Positions 1 to 10,335 are shown, counted from the stretch's first letter. The stretch is 64,000 nucleotides of DNA from Legionella rowbothamii (GCF_900639985.1 NZ_CAAAIM010000006.1:186001-250000); one strand, 5' to 3'. The notes: generated by a model not told the origin, from the letters alone. Numbers and translations are program-made.

Positions 1-408
1 AGTCGCAATTTGTGGCATCTGCATTCTACTACCAATGTTCTGAAAGTAGGGCTCATTCAATTTCAGAAAATAATAAGCATACTTGATATTGATTCTGTCA
101 TTTTTTGAGTGATACGACCACATTTCATTTTTATGAGAAAACGGTTTGTCATAATACTCAAATTCAATAACACCACGAGACTTGACGATAATGGAAGGTT
201 CTCTATTTATATCCTTTGCGGGTATATCTTCAAAATTTACAAATGCTACTGTCTTGCCACCAGCAAAAATTTTTAAAGGTGCACCATCTTTATGCAACTC
301 TTTCATCTGACCAGCGGTTATCTTTGTTCCTTTGGTACGAACAATCACTTTGCCCAACGGCAACCACTCCACCTCAACCCCATCGAGCAGCTTCTCCATG
401 AAACTCAT
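1..408 (-). CDS. hsdS: Type I restriction specificity subunit HsdS, N-terminal part (cut by window edge)
   Basis: The minus-strand frame starts at the ATG at 408-406, which overlaps the hsdM stop as ATGA, and stays open to the window edge (136 codons). It begins [19 protein letters not shown] and later contains NEPYFQNIG and MPQI, both typical of the first target-recognition domain of HsdS. The protein would choose the DNA sequence methylated by the neighbouring HsdM. The C-terminal half and any hsdR of this system are outside the window. The ATGA overlap implies translational coupling. Family assignment is confident; completeness is unknown. Confidence 0.8.
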   Translation of the reverse strand, partial: MSFMEKLLDGVEVEWLPLGKVIVRTKGTKITAGQMKELHKDGAPLKIFAGGKTVAFVNFEDIPAKDINREPSIIVKSRGVIEFEYYDKPFSHKNEMWSYHSKNDRINIKYAYYFLKLNEPYFQNIGSRMQMPQIAT

Positions 409-1976
409 GCTTTAGCCTCCGTACCTTCCATCTCCGCCACAATAGCATCAATATCGGTACGTAGCTGGTTAATCTTATCAACGGTAGTTTTTATCTCAGC
501 ATTGAGCTTGGTAATATTAATGACTTCGCTATTGTCTTTGGCTTCTACATAGCTGCTCACCGATAAGTTGTAGTCGTTGGCGGCGACCTGTTCAAAGGGT
601 ACAGATTTAGCCATATGTACGACATTTTCTTTGCTATCGAATACCTGCATGATTTGTTTGATTTGTTCATCGGTAAGAATATTGTTATTGGTTTCTTTTT
701 TAAATAAACCACTGGCATCAATAAACTGGGTGGTGGTATCAGTTTTATGTTTGGACAACACCAGAATATTCACCGCAATAGTGGTGCCAAAAAACAGGTT
801 GGGGGCAAGTGAAATCACCGTTTCCACATAGTTGTTATCTACCAGATACTGGCGGATTTTTTGTTCGGCACCGCCACGGTAAAAAATACCGGGAAAGCAG
901 ACGATGGCGGCGCGGCCTTTACTGGATAGGTAACTGAGCGCATGCAGTACAAAGGCAAAGTCAGCTTTGGATTTGGGTGCTAATACACCGGCGGGGGCAA
1001 AGCGATCGTCGTTAATCAAGGTTGGATCATCTGAGCCTATCCACTTCACTGAGTAAGGCGGGTTGGAGACGATGGCATCAAAGGGTTTATCATCAAGAAA
1101 ATGCGGGTCTATTAAGGTATTGCCCAGCTGCATATTGAACTTGTCGTAGTTAATGTTGTGTAAAAACATGTTCATCCGGGCTAGGTTGTAGGTGGTGTGG
1201 TTGATTTCCTGACCGAAGAAGCCCTCTTCAATAATATGGGCATCGAAGTGCTTTTTGGCTTGCAGCAGCAGCGATCCGGAACCACAGGCAGGGTCATAAA
1301 TTTTATTGACGCTGGTTTGCTTGTGCATGGCAAGCTGGGCAATCAGCTTGGAAACGTGCTGCGGGGTAAAGAATTCACCACCGGATTTACCGGCATTGGC
1401 GGCATAGTTGGAGATCAAGAATTCGTAAGCATCGCCGAACAGATCAATCTGGGCGGCATCACTTTTTTTATAAAAATCATGCCCAAAATCCAAACCGGCC
1501 ACGCCTTTCAATACCGCCGCTAAACGGCTGTTTTTATCTTTAACGGTATTACCGAGTCGGTTACTGGTGGTATCGAAGTCGGCAAACAGACCCTTGATGT
1601 CGCCTTCGGAGGGATAGCCATTGGCCGAGGCTTCTATGGCGGAAAAAATCGCGGCCAAATCGGTGTTCAGGCTTTCGTTTCTGTTGGCATTTTTAGCAAT
1701 ATTGGCAAACAGCTGGCTGGGGTAGATGAAGTATCCCTTGGTTTTAATGGCATCATCTTTGATGTCTGGCGTGATAACTTCATCGCTAAGCTCGGCATAA
1801 TGGATACTATCGTCACCAGCCTCGATATAGAGGGCAAAGTTTTCGCTGATGAAGCGGTAAAACAAGGTGCCGAGGACATATTGTTTGAAATCCCAGCCAT
1901 CTACTGAGCCGCGCACATCGTTAGCAATAGCCCAAATTTGGCGTTGAAGGGCGGCACGTTGTTGATTGCTTGTCAT
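405..1976 (-). CDS. hsdM: Type I restriction-modification DNA adenine methyltransferase HsdM (first system)
   Basis: This 523-aa protein has an HsdM N-terminal helical domain (about 1-150) followed by the N6-adenine methylase domain. The SAM-binding motif DPACGSG is at about 228-234 and the catalytic NPPY at about 305-308. An EFFTP motif near 201 is typical of HsdM. Length is normal. It methylates adenines in the sequence chosen by HsdS, protecting host DNA. It differs clearly from the second HsdM at 5517-7013. The tRNA-Pro fragment at 2197-2242 lies just upstream, so this gene probably belongs to flanking DNA or to a tandem element rather than to the island on the right. Confidence 0.92.
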   Translation of the reverse strand: MTSNQQRAALQRQIWAIANDVRGSVDGWDFKQYVLGTLFYRFISENFALYIEAGDDSIHYAELSDEVITPDIKDDAIKTKGYFIYPSQLFANIAKNANRNESLNTDLAAIFSAIEASANGYPSEGDIKGLFADFDTTSNRLGNTVKDKNSRLAAVLKGVAGLDFGHDFYKKSDAAQIDLFGDAYEFLISNYAANAGKSGGEFFTPQHVSKLIAQLAMHKQTSVNKIYDPACGSGSLLLQAKKHFDAHIIEEGFFGQEINHTTYNLARMNMFLHNINYDKFNMQLGNTLIDPHFLDDKPFDAIVSNPPYSVKWIGSDDPTLINDDRFAPAGVLAPKSKADFAFVLHALSYLSSKGRAAIVCFPGIFYRGGAEQKIRQYLVDNNYVETVISLAPNLFFGTTIAVNILVLSKHKTDTTTQFIDASGLFKKETNNNILTDEQIKQIMQVFDSKENVVHMAKSVPFEQVAANDYNLSVSSYVEAKDNSEVINITKLNAEIKTTVDKINQLRTDIDAIVAEMEGTEAKA

Positions 1977-2196
1977 TTTATTTTCCCGTTTAAATTCGTT
2001 TACTAGTCGCCGTTAACTATCTTATTAAATGATCTTCCATACAAAGATATATTTTGAATCAAACTCCAATATTAATAAATACAAAGTAACAATATCAAAA
2101 TACCTAAGTACACCCAGAAGTACACCTAGCAGAATTTTTGATTTTTAAAGGGTTTTACGAAGAAGATGCAACTTGCTGATTTTAAAGGGGATTTGA

Positions 2197-2242
2197 TGGT
2201 CGGGACGGAAGGATTTGAACCTTCGACCACTAGCACCCCATC
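2197..2242 (-). other. 3' half of tRNA-Pro(GGG): integration-site (att) copy
   Basis: Read on the minus strand, this stretch gives an anticodon loop ATGGGGT (anticodon GGG), the 3' anticodon stem GCTAG, the T arm GAAGG-TTCAAAT-CCTTC, the acceptor strand CGTCCCG, discriminator A and CCA. The 5' half (D arm, 5' acceptor CGGGACG, 5' anticodon stem) is absent: the bases beyond 2242 do not pair. This is what an attachment core duplicated by a tRNA-targeting integrase looks like. Because the core's upstream side faces higher coordinates, the element should extend to the right. The tRNA is not functional as it stands. Confidence 0.85.
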
Positions 2243-2290
2243 CTCTTGTCATCAATATTTAAAGTAATAACTTTCACTATCAAATATAAC

Positions 2291-2316
2291 AAAAAACCCT
2301 TGATCGGTAAAGGGTT
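2291..2316 (-). terminator. Hairpin with U-run, leftward
   Basis: AACCCTT (2295-2301) pairs with AAGGGTT (2310-2316). On the minus strand the stem runs into six U residues. It could stop leftward transcription between the island and the attachment site. No obvious minus-strand gene ends here, so the role is uncertain. Confidence 0.4.
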
Positions 2317-2422
2317 AACGCCTATTATGGATATAATTTAGTAACTTTCGATAACATTCAAAAACAAAATTAAGTACCCACCAAAGTACCCATTAATGCC
2401 ACTTATATGCATGGGAGAAAAT

Positions 2423-3679
2423 ATGGCAAAGTTCACGGACACTTACATTAAAAATCTCAAACCTAAAGAAAAACGTGATGAAAAATATGAAGGCGGTGGC
2501 TTTGGTATATTCATTTATCCAACGGGATCTAAAACATGGATCTATCGTTATAAAATTGACGATAAAAAAGATTATATGATCATTGGGCATTATCCTGAAA
2601 TGAGTTTGGCAGAGGCAAAAAAGAAATTCATTGATCTACGTGTCATCCGTCGAACTGGAACAAACCCAAAACTAGTGGCCATGCAAGAAGAAGATCAAGC
2701 TAAATACACAGTCAAAGAATTCGTATTGAATTGGTATACTAACTATATTGAACGCCATCGAAAGCAACCCGAGCAAATCAAACAACATATTAATTCAGAT
2801 ATTATCCCATCCTTAGGTGATATAGAGCTTCAAAATATCCAGACAAGACATATCACTAAAGAATTAGACAAAATAGTTAAACGGGGCTCCCCTGTTCATG
2901 CTAATAAAGTACTTAGCACAATAAAACAGGCATTCAACTATGCGGTAAGTCGTGGAGAATTGTCGATCAATCCCGCAGCTAATATTCGCGCAAGAGATAT
3001 AGGTGGTCAGGAAAAATCAAGAGATCGCTTTCTCACTTTGGATGAAATTAAAATTTTATGGGAGTTTCTGGACAGTGATTTAAGTGCTATGTCACTTCAA
3101 ATAAAAATCGCCTTAAAGCTATTATTGCTTACTGGTGTTCGTTTCGGTGAATTAAGAATAGCTAAATGGTCTGAATTTGATTTTCAAAATTCAATGTGGA
3201 CCATACCTGCAAAAAATACGAAAACTGGCATTGTGATGCATGTTCACTTGACTGAATTAGTAATATCCCTACTTAAAGAGTTATATAACTGCAGCGAGGG
3301 AGAATATGTCATAAGTGGTGCAGATGGTATCAATGCTCTTTCTGACAAAGCATTGCCTAAAGCAGTAATCCGCATCCAGGATAGAGTTAATATCCCACAA
3401 TGGACGCCTCATGATTTACGCCGAACCTTTGCTACACAATTGGGAGAAGCATTGAATATTGATCCTGTGGTGATTGAAAAATGCCTAGGGCATAAAATGC
3501 CCAAAATAATGGCGACTTATAATAAAAATGAGATGCTCCCACAGAGAAAAGAGGCATTAGAAAAATGGTCAACCCTTATCAGTAATTTGGTTAATACTAA
3601 ACCCACCCAACAGGAAAAGCTACTTAACCTTTTAAATACAATAAATATTAATAATCACGAATCCAATATTTCCACATAA
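2423..3679 (+). CDS. int: P4-type tyrosine recombinase (integrase)
   Basis: The protein of about 418 aa has an N-terminal arm-binding domain of the DUF4102 type (KFTDTYIKNLKP), a core-binding SAM-like domain and a C-terminal catalytic domain. Catalytic residues are visible: Arg in TGVRFGE (about 240), His-x-x-Arg in HDLRR (about 330-333), His in LGHK (about 357) and the nucleophile Tyr in ATYNK (about 366). The ATG at 2423 is chosen over the one at 2396 because GGGAGA lies at proper spacing. Location beside a tRNA-Pro 3' fragment indicates it integrates and excises the island at that gene. Convergent with hsdS. Confidence 0.93.
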   Translation: MAKFTDTYIKNLKPKEKRDEKYEGGGFGIFIYPTGSKTWIYRYKIDDKKDYMIIGHYPEMSLAEAKKKFIDLRVIRRTGTNPKLVAMQEEDQAKYTVKEFVLNWYTNYIERHRKQPEQIKQHINSDIIPSLGDIELQNIQTRHITKELDKIVKRGSPVHANKVLSTIKQAFNYAVSRGELSINPAANIRARDIGGQEKSRDRFLTLDEIKILWEFLDSDLSAMSLQIKIALKLLLLTGVRFGELRIAKWSEFDFQNSMWTIPAKNTKTGIVMHVHLTELVISLLKELYNCSEGEYVISGADGINALSDKALPKAVIRIQDRVNIPQWTPHDLRRTFATQLGEALNIDPVVIEKCLGHKMPKIMATYNKNEMLPQRKEALEKWSTLISNLVNTKPTQQEKLLNLLNTININNHESNIST

Positions 3680-3753
3680 ATTTTAACTGACATTTATAAA
3701 CTTAGTTTACATAAACTACGAGAATTATAAAGTCTTAATCATATAGGATTAGT

Positions 3754-5520
3754 TTATGATGCTACAACTTGCTCTACTATCATATCAGCTAATTCTTTCT
3801 GTAATTGTTTGGCTGTAGTGATTCTAATGATTAATTGATCACACAAAGCAAATAACGCATCAATTTTAACTACGATACGATATTGTTCTTGTAGAGGTGG
3901 TAGTGGCAGTAAGGTTTCCTTAACCTTACTCAAGTTTAGATTGGGTTGTGCTCCCCCTGCAGCCAACTCTCGGATTTCATCGTATATTTTTTCAAAATAT
4001 AATTTCACATATTTTCTGTGAAATTCATCAGTATTAAATAATCTAATTGCAGCACAAGCCTGATTTGTGCAGGCTTCGATCATTAATTCAGTTATCTGCC
4101 CACGAGTTTTTCCTTGTCCATACATTGCAACAATAAGCGTTCCTTTTGGATACACAGTTAAATTAGTTTCTTTAAGTGCCAAAGGAGACACATATTGTTC
4201 AGTTTCATAGACATAAGGGTTTGAAGTTTCTCCACTTGTTACCCAGCTAATAACTTTAGGAGTAAAATATTCAGGCTTTGTACGTAAAGGGGTTGCGCCA
4301 GTACCAACCTGAGAGATTTCATCGAGTCTTATCAACTCCCATCCTATTGGCAATTCAAATTGTCTTTTAACATTAGATATTAATGAAGGCAATTTTTCTT
4401 TATTAATCTTGCTCTTAGTTAACAATTTAGCTTTTTCAGCTTTTATGTTCTTGATTAATGTACTGGCTGGTTCATCATTCGGATCTTGAGGCACTAGTTT
4501 CCCCATCATAGCCAGATGCAACAAAGTTTGCTTAAGAGCATTGATGCTGGATTCAGTGGTGAATAGGATGTCGAAATACGCAGCAAGACGTCGCCAGTTC
4601 TCATTAAAATCTTCGGCGCTTTGTGATTGGATAAGAGTATTTAGTAGGTGGTTGACGAGTTTTTCATGAGCTTCGAGAGCATTATTTTGCTTGCTCTCCA
4701 ATTGATCACACAATGCCATTAATTGATTAACTTTTTCGACGATGCGATGTTGTTCGTTAAGAGAAGGCACTGCTATTGGCATTTCTGATAATTTACCTAA
4801 ATATATTCCTTTTTGCGCAGTTCCCTTACCATGTAGTTCGTAATAGTTAAGACATAATGGCGAACTAAGTTGCAAACATAAAAACTCATTAAATAATTCT
4901 GTTCTAATTACAGCCACACTTCTTTGCAATACAAATTTTGGCGCATCTTGCGGAACTACTGCGGGCCGACCAAGCGAACCAACGATAGTCAATAGCACAT
5001 CTCCATATTCAACTTTAGTTCTTCTATTTTCGATTTCAAAATCTTCAACACTGACAAATCTAGAGGGAGAATCAAAATCAATTTTTCCAAAATTAATATT
5101 CTGACTACTCAGCATTGGTAACCCACAACCAGCATCTTTCGGTGGATTATGAGAACCATCTGTTAATTTTTCAGTAAGCACTCCAAGTTTTACCCACTCC
5201 CAACCCAATGGTAAATTAAATGGTTTTTCTCCATCAGAAATCGGATGCACCAACATATTTTTTTTTATTTTTCCCGCAATAATCAGTTGGTTTTGATTTT
5301 CTTGAATACGTTTGAGTAATTCACTTACCGGTTCATCGTTTGGATCTTGTGGCACCAACTTACCTCTAACAGCGAGATCCAATATCAGTTCTCGCAATTT
5401 TTTTATACCATATATATTAAAAGAATTAGCACCACTACGACCACGACCTGATTTTTTTTCTATTTCGGCAGCTGTCCAGATGTCAAGATGATCAGTAAGC
5501 AACTGTTGAATGGTTCTCAT
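3754..5520 (-). CDS. hsdS: Type I restriction specificity subunit HsdS (second system)
   Basis: A full-length 588-aa HsdS with two target-recognition domains. Each TRD starts with a GWEW or GWEL motif and ends in a conserved segment: LNEQHRIVEKV in the middle and LQEQYRIVVKI near the C terminus. A DPNDEP repeat precedes each TRD. The two halves therefore recognise the two parts of a bipartite site. The start codon overlaps the hsdM stop (ATGA), giving an hsdR-hsdM-hsdS operon. It faces the integrase tail to tail with about 74 bases between. The gene appears intact. Confidence 0.92.
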   Translation of the reverse strand: MRTIQQLLTDHLDIWTAAEIEKKSGRGRSGANSFNIYGIKKLRELILDLAVRGKLVPQDPNDEPVSELLKRIQENQNQLIIAGKIKKNMLVHPISDGEKPFNLPLGWEWVKLGVLTEKLTDGSHNPPKDAGCGLPMLSSQNINFGKIDFDSPSRFVSVEDFEIENRRTKVEYGDVLLTIVGSLGRPAVVPQDAPKFVLQRSVAVIRTELFNEFLCLQLSSPLCLNYYELHGKGTAQKGIYLGKLSEMPIAVPSLNEQHRIVEKVNQLMALCDQLESKQNNALEAHEKLVNHLLNTLIQSQSAEDFNENWRRLAAYFDILFTTESSINALKQTLLHLAMMGKLVPQDPNDEPASTLIKNIKAEKAKLLTKSKINKEKLPSLISNVKRQFELPIGWELIRLDEISQVGTGATPLRTKPEYFTPKVISWVTSGETSNPYVYETEQYVSPLALKETNLTVYPKGTLIVAMYGQGKTRGQITELMIEACTNQACAAIRLFNTDEFHRKYVKLYFEKIYDEIRELAAGGAQPNLNLSKVKETLLPLPPLQEQYRIVVKIDALFALCDQLIIRITTAKQLQKELADMIVEQVVAS

Positions 5521-7013
5521 ACGATTTTATCCATTTCTTTTTCCATAGATGATGATGCCAACGCGGAACTTAAAATCTCTCTTAACTGATCACGTAATGC
5601 AGCTACCTCATTCTGCATTATATTGTACTGAGCCAAAAGCATATCCGGATCATGGTTTTCCTGTTCTGTCACATGCGGATTTTTACAATCGAGGTTGTAG
5701 TTACGTGCTTTGATTTCTTCAACACTGACGCTCCAAGCATATTCGTTTTCTTCTCGTTCTTTGAAACCATTTTCCTCTTTACCCCACCATGCTGATTCTG
5801 CCACAAACTCCTCAATTTTCATTGGTTTAGTTTTGTTATAGCTTTTTACTCCAGGTGGGTATGGATGTTCATAGAACCAAATGTTCTGCGTAGGTGTACC
5901 TTTGCTGAAAAATAGCAAGTTAGTTTTGATGCCTGTATAAGGGCTAAAAACTCCGTTAGGTAAACGGACAATAGTGTGCAGATTGCATTCTTCCAATAGC
6001 TTTTCTTTAATGCGTGTTTTTATACCCTCACCAAACAAAAAACCATCTGGTAATACTAATGCTGCGCGACCTCCGGTTTTCAACATTTGCATAATTAATA
6101 CAAGAAATAAATCTGCTGTTTCACGTGTACGAAATGCGGCTGGAAAATTTGTTTCAATACCATCTTCTTCCATACCACCAAATGGTGGATTAGTAACAAC
6201 CACATCCACACGCTCTTTCGGACCCCAACTGATTAATGGCCGTGCGAGAGTATTGTCATGGCGAATATTACTTGGCACATCAATGCCATGAAGGATCATA
6301 TTGGTAGTACAAAGTAAGTGTGGCATCGGTTTCTTTTCTATACCAAAAATACTGGCTTGTAACTGCCCTTCTTCTTCTACTGTTTTCACATCCTGTTTAC
6401 GTATGTGTTCAATTGAACAGGATAGAAAACCACCAGTACCACAAGCTGGGTCCATCACTTTTTCGCCAAGACGTGGGTTCACCATTCGTACCATGAACTC
6501 TGTTACAGCACGTGGTGTATAAAACTCACCTGCGTTGCCTGCTGCTTGTAAGTCACGTAGCAACTGCTCATACATATCTCCAAACAAATGGCGTTCTTGT
6601 GCTTTGTTGAAATCGACTCCATCCTGAATCTTATTAATTACCTGTCTAATCAACTGGCCAGATTTCATATAGTTATAGGCATCTTCAAATACCGATCTGA
6701 TTACGTAGGCGCGTTGATCACCGCCTTTCACTTCAAGTTGCTGCAAACCAGGAAACAAGTCATTATCAAGAAATTGTTTCAATTCTTCACCAGTCATACC
6801 TTCAGCATCGGCAGCCCAATTTCTCCAACGGTATTTTTCTGGTAACGGTGATTGATAATTATCTTGTAATAGCTCCCATTCGCACTCACGATCATCAAAA
6901 ATTTTCAAAAAGAGCATCCAAACCAATTGGCTTAGACGTTGAGCATCACCATCTACGCCTACGTCTTTGCGCATGATGTCTTGAATGGATTTTATTGTGG
7001 AAGAAATACTCAT
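5517..7013 (-). CDS. hsdM: Type I restriction-modification DNA methyltransferase HsdM (second system)
   Basis: This 498-aa protein has an HsdM N-terminal domain, the EFYTP motif, the SAM-binding motif DPACGTG (about 188-194) and the catalytic NPPF (about 275-278). NPPF rather than NPPY is common in this branch of type I methylases. It starts 8 bases after the hsdR stop and overlaps hsdS, so the three subunits are co-translated. With HsdS it forms the modification enzyme; with HsdR the restriction complex. It is only distantly like the other HsdM at 405-1976. Confidence 0.94.
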   Translation of the reverse strand: MSISSTIKSIQDIMRKDVGVDGDAQRLSQLVWMLFLKIFDDRECEWELLQDNYQSPLPEKYRWRNWAADAEGMTGEELKQFLDNDLFPGLQQLEVKGGDQRAYVIRSVFEDAYNYMKSGQLIRQVINKIQDGVDFNKAQERHLFGDMYEQLLRDLQAAGNAGEFYTPRAVTEFMVRMVNPRLGEKVMDPACGTGGFLSCSIEHIRKQDVKTVEEEGQLQASIFGIEKKPMPHLLCTTNMILHGIDVPSNIRHDNTLARPLISWGPKERVDVVVTNPPFGGMEEDGIETNFPAAFRTRETADLFLVLIMQMLKTGGRAALVLPDGFLFGEGIKTRIKEKLLEECNLHTIVRLPNGVFSPYTGIKTNLLFFSKGTPTQNIWFYEHPYPPGVKSYNKTKPMKIEEFVAESAWWGKEENGFKEREENEYAWSVSVEEIKARNYNLDCKNPHVTEQENHDPDMLLAQYNIMQNEVAALRDQLREILSSALASSSMEKEMDKIV

Positions 7014-7021
7014 TGATTTAT

Positions 7022-9406
7022 CTACTTATTGTTAAGATTGAATTCTGAATAAAGGTTAATTTCTAATTCATGGAGTGCTTTAAGATAGGCTTTCTTGCTG
7101 CCAAAGGCTGAAACAAGCTCACTAGCTGTCCCCATGCTTCTAAACGGATCTAGAGTTAGTATTTTAATATCTTCGATGTTTTCAATGCCAGTATCTGCAT
7201 ATTTATCTAACAGTGCTTCCAGCACTTTACGTGCTTGTTCACCATATTTAGTAAAGTAATTGCGCTTCTTAACCTGCTCAGCTCGTTCGCGACGAGTCAG
7301 TGGTGGCTGATCAAAAGCTACGTGACAAATCAGGTCAAAAGCATCGAAGTCCTTACCTACTTGCTCTGCAAGTGCATCTAGCAGCACACCATGTTCTTCT
7401 AGCTCTCTAAGAATAGTTGCCTTGCGTTCAGCTTTAGTCCATCGGCGTAAAAAATTATCAAGAGATTGATAATCCTTTCTCACTGTCTTTCGTGTGAAAT
7501 CTTTCAGTGACTCGGTAATTAGCTTACCGTCTGGGCCATAATACTGAACACGTTCAGAAATCACATAAACCTCGACATCTTCACCAATCACATATTTCAC
7601 GCGTCCTGTGCTTTCCTCATCGATAAATCCATCATTTAGGATAGTGTTAGAATAATCTAGTTCAATAGGATTTCCATTGTCATCTAGCATATCCTCATCA
7701 GGTGGCACTGGCGACTCATCATTTTTTGGCTCGTAAACCATTACTGGTTCACCATCAAATGCAGGATCGGCAAATAGCTCCGTTGCTTTCTTGAAGTCCA
7801 TGATAGTAAACCAGTATTTATCATAATCTTCATTGATACGTGTGCCACGCCCTATTATTTGCTTAAATTCAGTCATTGATTTGATATGTTGATCTAACAC
7901 AACCAATTTACAGGTTTGTGCATCAACACCTGTGGTCATTAGTTTGGAGGTAACAGCAATCACTGGATAACGCTCTTCTGGGTTAATGAAATTATCTAAC
8001 TCAGCCTTGCCTTCATTTTCATCACCAGTAATACGCATCACATATTTACGACTTTCATTTACTCGCTGTGGGTTCATATTTACCAAAGCCTGACGCATAC
8101 GCTCTGCATGGTTAATGTCGTCACAAAATACAATGGTCTTAGAAAAAGGGTCTGTTGCGACCAAAAACTCAGTAATTTTCTTTGCTACTAACTCAGTACG
8201 TTTCTCTAAAATAAGAGTACGGTCCATATCGCTCTGGTTGTAAACACGATCTTCAATGACAAGCCCATGCTTATCAGTCTGACCTTTACTCGGTCGCCAC
8301 CCTTGTACGTCTTTATCAATATCGATACGCACAACTTTATAGGGTGCTAAGAAACCATCTTCAATCCCTTGCTTTAAGGTATAGCTGTATATTGGGTCAC
8401 CAAAATAATAAATACTTGAAACATCCTTTGTCTCTTTGGGAGTTGCTGTTAAACCAATATGTGTGGCAGATGAAAAATAATCAAGTATCTCACGCCATGC
8501 AGAATCTTCTGCTGCACTACCACGATGACATTCATCAATAACAATAAGATCGAAGAAATCGCGAGAAAACTGTTTGTAAATATTCATTTCCTCTTCATTA
8601 CCTGTAACTGCCTGATACAGGGAGAGATAAATCTCATAACTTTTATCTACTTGGCGCTTGCTGATTTTAGTCATTGCAGCACCAAAAGGTTTAAAATCGT
8701 TGTTCTTAGTTTGATCAACTAGAATGTTTCTATCAGCCAAAAAAAGGATGCGCTTTTTAATACCAGATTTCCATAACCGCCAAATGATTTGAAATGCAGT
8801 GTAAGTCTTTCCAGTTCCGGTAGCCATAACAAGTAATATGCGACTCTGACCTTTTGCAACTACCTCTACTGTGTTATTTATAGCGTTGGCCTGATAATAG
8901 CGAGGAGTTCGCCCAGTACCATCATCATAATATGACATTTCTATTATATGACGAGCTTCAGGAGTTTCTAATCCTTTCCACTCGCAATAACGTTGCCATA
9001 GCTGTGCAGGTGATGGAAAAGAATCAAGGGTTAACTCTTGCTCGGTTTTCTCAGCTAATCCAGTACGATCATGCAAAAGAAAAGCATCACCGTTAGAACT
9101 AAATACAAAGGGTACATTAAGTGTTTCAGCATAATTGAGTGCTTGCTGCATTCCTGCACCTACACTGTAATTGTTGTCTTTTGCTTCAATCACGGCGAGA
9201 GGAATATTAGATTTGTAATATAAAATATAGTCAGCTCTCTTCTGCTCACCACGAATATGCATCTTACCGCGTACAATAATGCGCCCCTTTGTAAAACTCA
9301 CTTCCTCACGAATTTGACTAAGCAAATCCCATCCGGCCTCAATAATGGCTGGAGTAATGTACTTAGAGCAAATGTCTCGTTCAGAGAGGCTTTTTTTATT
9401 GGTCAT
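7022..9406 (-). CDS. hsdR: Type I restriction endonuclease subunit HsdR
   Basis: This 794-aa motor/nuclease subunit has an N-terminal PD-(D/E)XK nuclease (Asp59, then EAK at 74-76), a superfamily-2 helicase with Walker A ATGTGKT (about 195-201), motif II DECH, motif III LTATP and motif [10 protein letters not shown], and a C-terminal domain of the EcoEI_R type. It translocates DNA and cuts unmethylated sites far from the recognition sequence. All key residues are present. It is the first gene of the hsdRMS operon; the short upstream space (9407-9510) separates it from the ardA terminator. Confidence 0.94.
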   Translation of the reverse strand: MTNKKSLSERDICSKYITPAIIEAGWDLLSQIREEVSFTKGRIIVRGKMHIRGEQKRADYILYYKSNIPLAVIEAKDNNYSVGAGMQQALNYAETLNVPFVFSSNGDAFLLHDRTGLAEKTEQELTLDSFPSPAQLWQRYCEWKGLETPEARHIIEMSYYDDGTGRTPRYYQANAINNTVEVVAKGQSRILLVMATGTGKTYTAFQIIWRLWKSGIKKRILFLADRNILVDQTKNNDFKPFGAAMTKISKRQVDKSYEIYLSLYQAVTGNEEEMNIYKQFSRDFFDLIVIDECHRGSAAEDSAWREILDYFSSATHIGLTATPKETKDVSSIYYFGDPIYSYTLKQGIEDGFLAPYKVVRIDIDKDVQGWRPSKGQTDKHGLVIEDRVYNQSDMDRTLILEKRTELVAKKITEFLVATDPFSKTIVFCDDINHAERMRQALVNMNPQRVNESRKYVMRITGDENEGKAELDNFINPEERYPVIAVTSKLMTTGVDAQTCKLVVLDQHIKSMTEFKQIIGRGTRINEDYDKYWFTIMDFKKATELFADPAFDGEPVMVYEPKNDESPVPPDEDMLDDNGNPIELDYSNTILNDGFIDEESTGRVKYVIGEDVEVYVISERVQYYGPDGKLITESLKDFTRKTVRKDYQSLDNFLRRWTKAERKATILRELEEHGVLLDALAEQVGKDFDAFDLICHVAFDQPPLTRRERAEQVKKRNYFTKYGEQARKVLEALLDKYADTGIENIEDIKILTLDPFRSMGTASELVSAFGSKKAYLKALHELEINLYSEFNLNNK

Positions 9407-9504
9407 AGGACAGAATATTCAATTATTAACATTGATAGCAAATACTTACATTGTAGCACTTTTTAAGGTCTATCATCTGGAGTGGTTAAAAACAAACCAA
9501 TATA

Positions 9505-9530
9505 ATAAAAAAGCCCCGAAAATGGGGCTT
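9505..9530 (-). terminator. Rho-independent terminator of ardA
   Basis: A perfect 7-bp GC-rich stem (AAGCCCC 9511-9517 with GGGGCTT 9524-9530) and a 6-base loop, followed on the minus strand by six U residues. It overlaps the ardA stop region and closes the leftward unit that includes the 66-aa gene and ardA, isolating it from hsdR. Confidence 0.85.
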
Positions 9531-10035
9531 AGTACCTTGAAAAAACATGAGTCATTCCATTTACTTCTACCGAACAATAATCACTGATAAAAAGATCACG
9601 AGCAAAAGCCTCACAATCAAAATAACACATCAAATTATCTGGTATCGCATTACTATAGCAGTCTTCAAAAAGATGCCAGGCAAAATCAACCTCTGAATCG
9701 TAACAGCCATGATAACAATCAGTTATCATCTTTTCTGCCTCTTCAAGCCCATAATCAGCAAGCAAAGCTTGTCCAAGTTCGTCATGCTCAACTATAAATT
9801 CCGCATAAGCTACTACTGTTGAAATAGACTCATACTCATCAAGCCTGAGATTACCAAATCCTTCAAAATCATGGATCGCAAATTCCTCGGCATTCTCTAT
9901 TGGACTACTTGCTAACATGGTTTGTATATCTGCTATTACTTCGCTTTCGCTTTGGGTAGCATCTATCCATTCACCATATAAAATACCATTATTATAAGAT
10001 GCCAAGCAGGCTACATAAATTTTAGGTTTATCCAT
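9529..10035 (-). CDS. ardA: ArdA antirestriction protein (DNA mimic)
   Basis: The 168-aa protein opens with IYVACLASYNNGILYGEWID, the hallmark start of ArdA. It has 34 Asp/Glu against only 6 Lys/Arg by my count, as expected for a DNA mimic. ArdA dimers occupy the DNA-binding site of type I restriction-modification enzymes and protect incoming conjugative DNA before it is methylated. Here it is next to a type I system on the same element, so immunity of the resident enzyme or temporal control must matter. The start has a strong site AAGGAG. It is preceded by an 18-bp palindrome and the 66-aa gene, and ended by a terminator. Confidence 0.93.
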   Translation of the reverse strand: MDKPKIYVACLASYNNGILYGEWIDATQSESEVIADIQTMLASSPIENAEEFAIHDFEGFGNLRLDEYESISTVVAYAEFIVEHDELGQALLADYGLEEAEKMITDCYHGCYDSEVDFAWHLFEDCYSNAIPDNLMCYFDCEAFARDLFISDYCSVEVNGMTHVFSRY

Positions 10036-10074
10036 GAGGTTGTTCTCCTTAAATTATAAAGAGAGCAAGCCCCA

Positions 10075-10092
10075 GCGGGAGCATGCTCCCGC
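10075..10092. repeat. 18-bp perfect palindrome ahead of ardA
   Basis: GCGGGAGCATGCTCCCGC is perfectly self-complementary. It lies about 40 bases upstream of the ardA start, just before the shared stretch CTCTTTA...TTTAAGGAG that also precedes the 66-aa gene. It could be a transcription-factor operator or an mRNA hairpin setting translation. No U-run follows, so it is not a terminator. Confidence 0.6.
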
Positions 10093-10134
10093 ATTAGGTT
10101 GTTATTAGATTTGAAAATAGATATATTTTGCTGA

Positions 10135-10335
10135 TTAAATTACAACAAGCCTTAAAGGATTCCTGTGATTTCTGATAAATGAAATCAGCGATTCCAATTT
10201 GCTTAAACTTAGTTCTGCCTGATTAGCATCATCCATAGTTAACTTCTGGCGATAAACCTGAAGATCATTGACGCACAAAGCTAATTCAACTAACAGATGC
10301 TCAATTTCCAAAGAGTTAGGATTAATTGTTTGCAT
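10135..10335 (-). CDS. Small protein of unknown function upstream of ardA
   Basis: A 66-aa soluble protein, mostly helical in appearance (EIEHLLVELALCVNDLQVYRQ). It has no signal peptide or membrane segment and no family I recognise. The ATG has a well-spaced AAGGAG. It lies between a hammerhead-ribozyme leader and ardA in the same direction, so it is likely co-transcribed with ardA. It may be an accessory antirestriction or regulatory protein, but that rests on position only. Confidence 0.6.
   Translation of the reverse strand: MQTINPNSLEIEHLLVELALCVNDLQVYRQKLTMDDANQAELSLSKLESLISFIRNHRNPLRLVVI

Larger units (their letters stand above)
1977..2422. other. Gene-free junction between hsdM and the integrase
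   Basis: About 450 bases without a plausible gene. The stretch holds the hsdM upstream region, the 3' half of a tRNA-Pro gene (2197-2242), a hairpin with a U-run on the minus strand (2291-2316), and the integrase leader with the ribosome-binding site GGGAGA just upstream of 2423. No complete second tRNA or other RNA gene was seen. Confidence 0.6.

Noticed and set aside
2197-2242. Functional tRNA-Pro gene
   Set aside because: The 5' half is missing; bases beyond 2242 do not pair with the anticodon stem or acceptor.
3680-3753. Terminator between the integrase and hsdS
   Set aside because: Only a 5-bp TAATC/GATTA hairpin without a U-run was seen.
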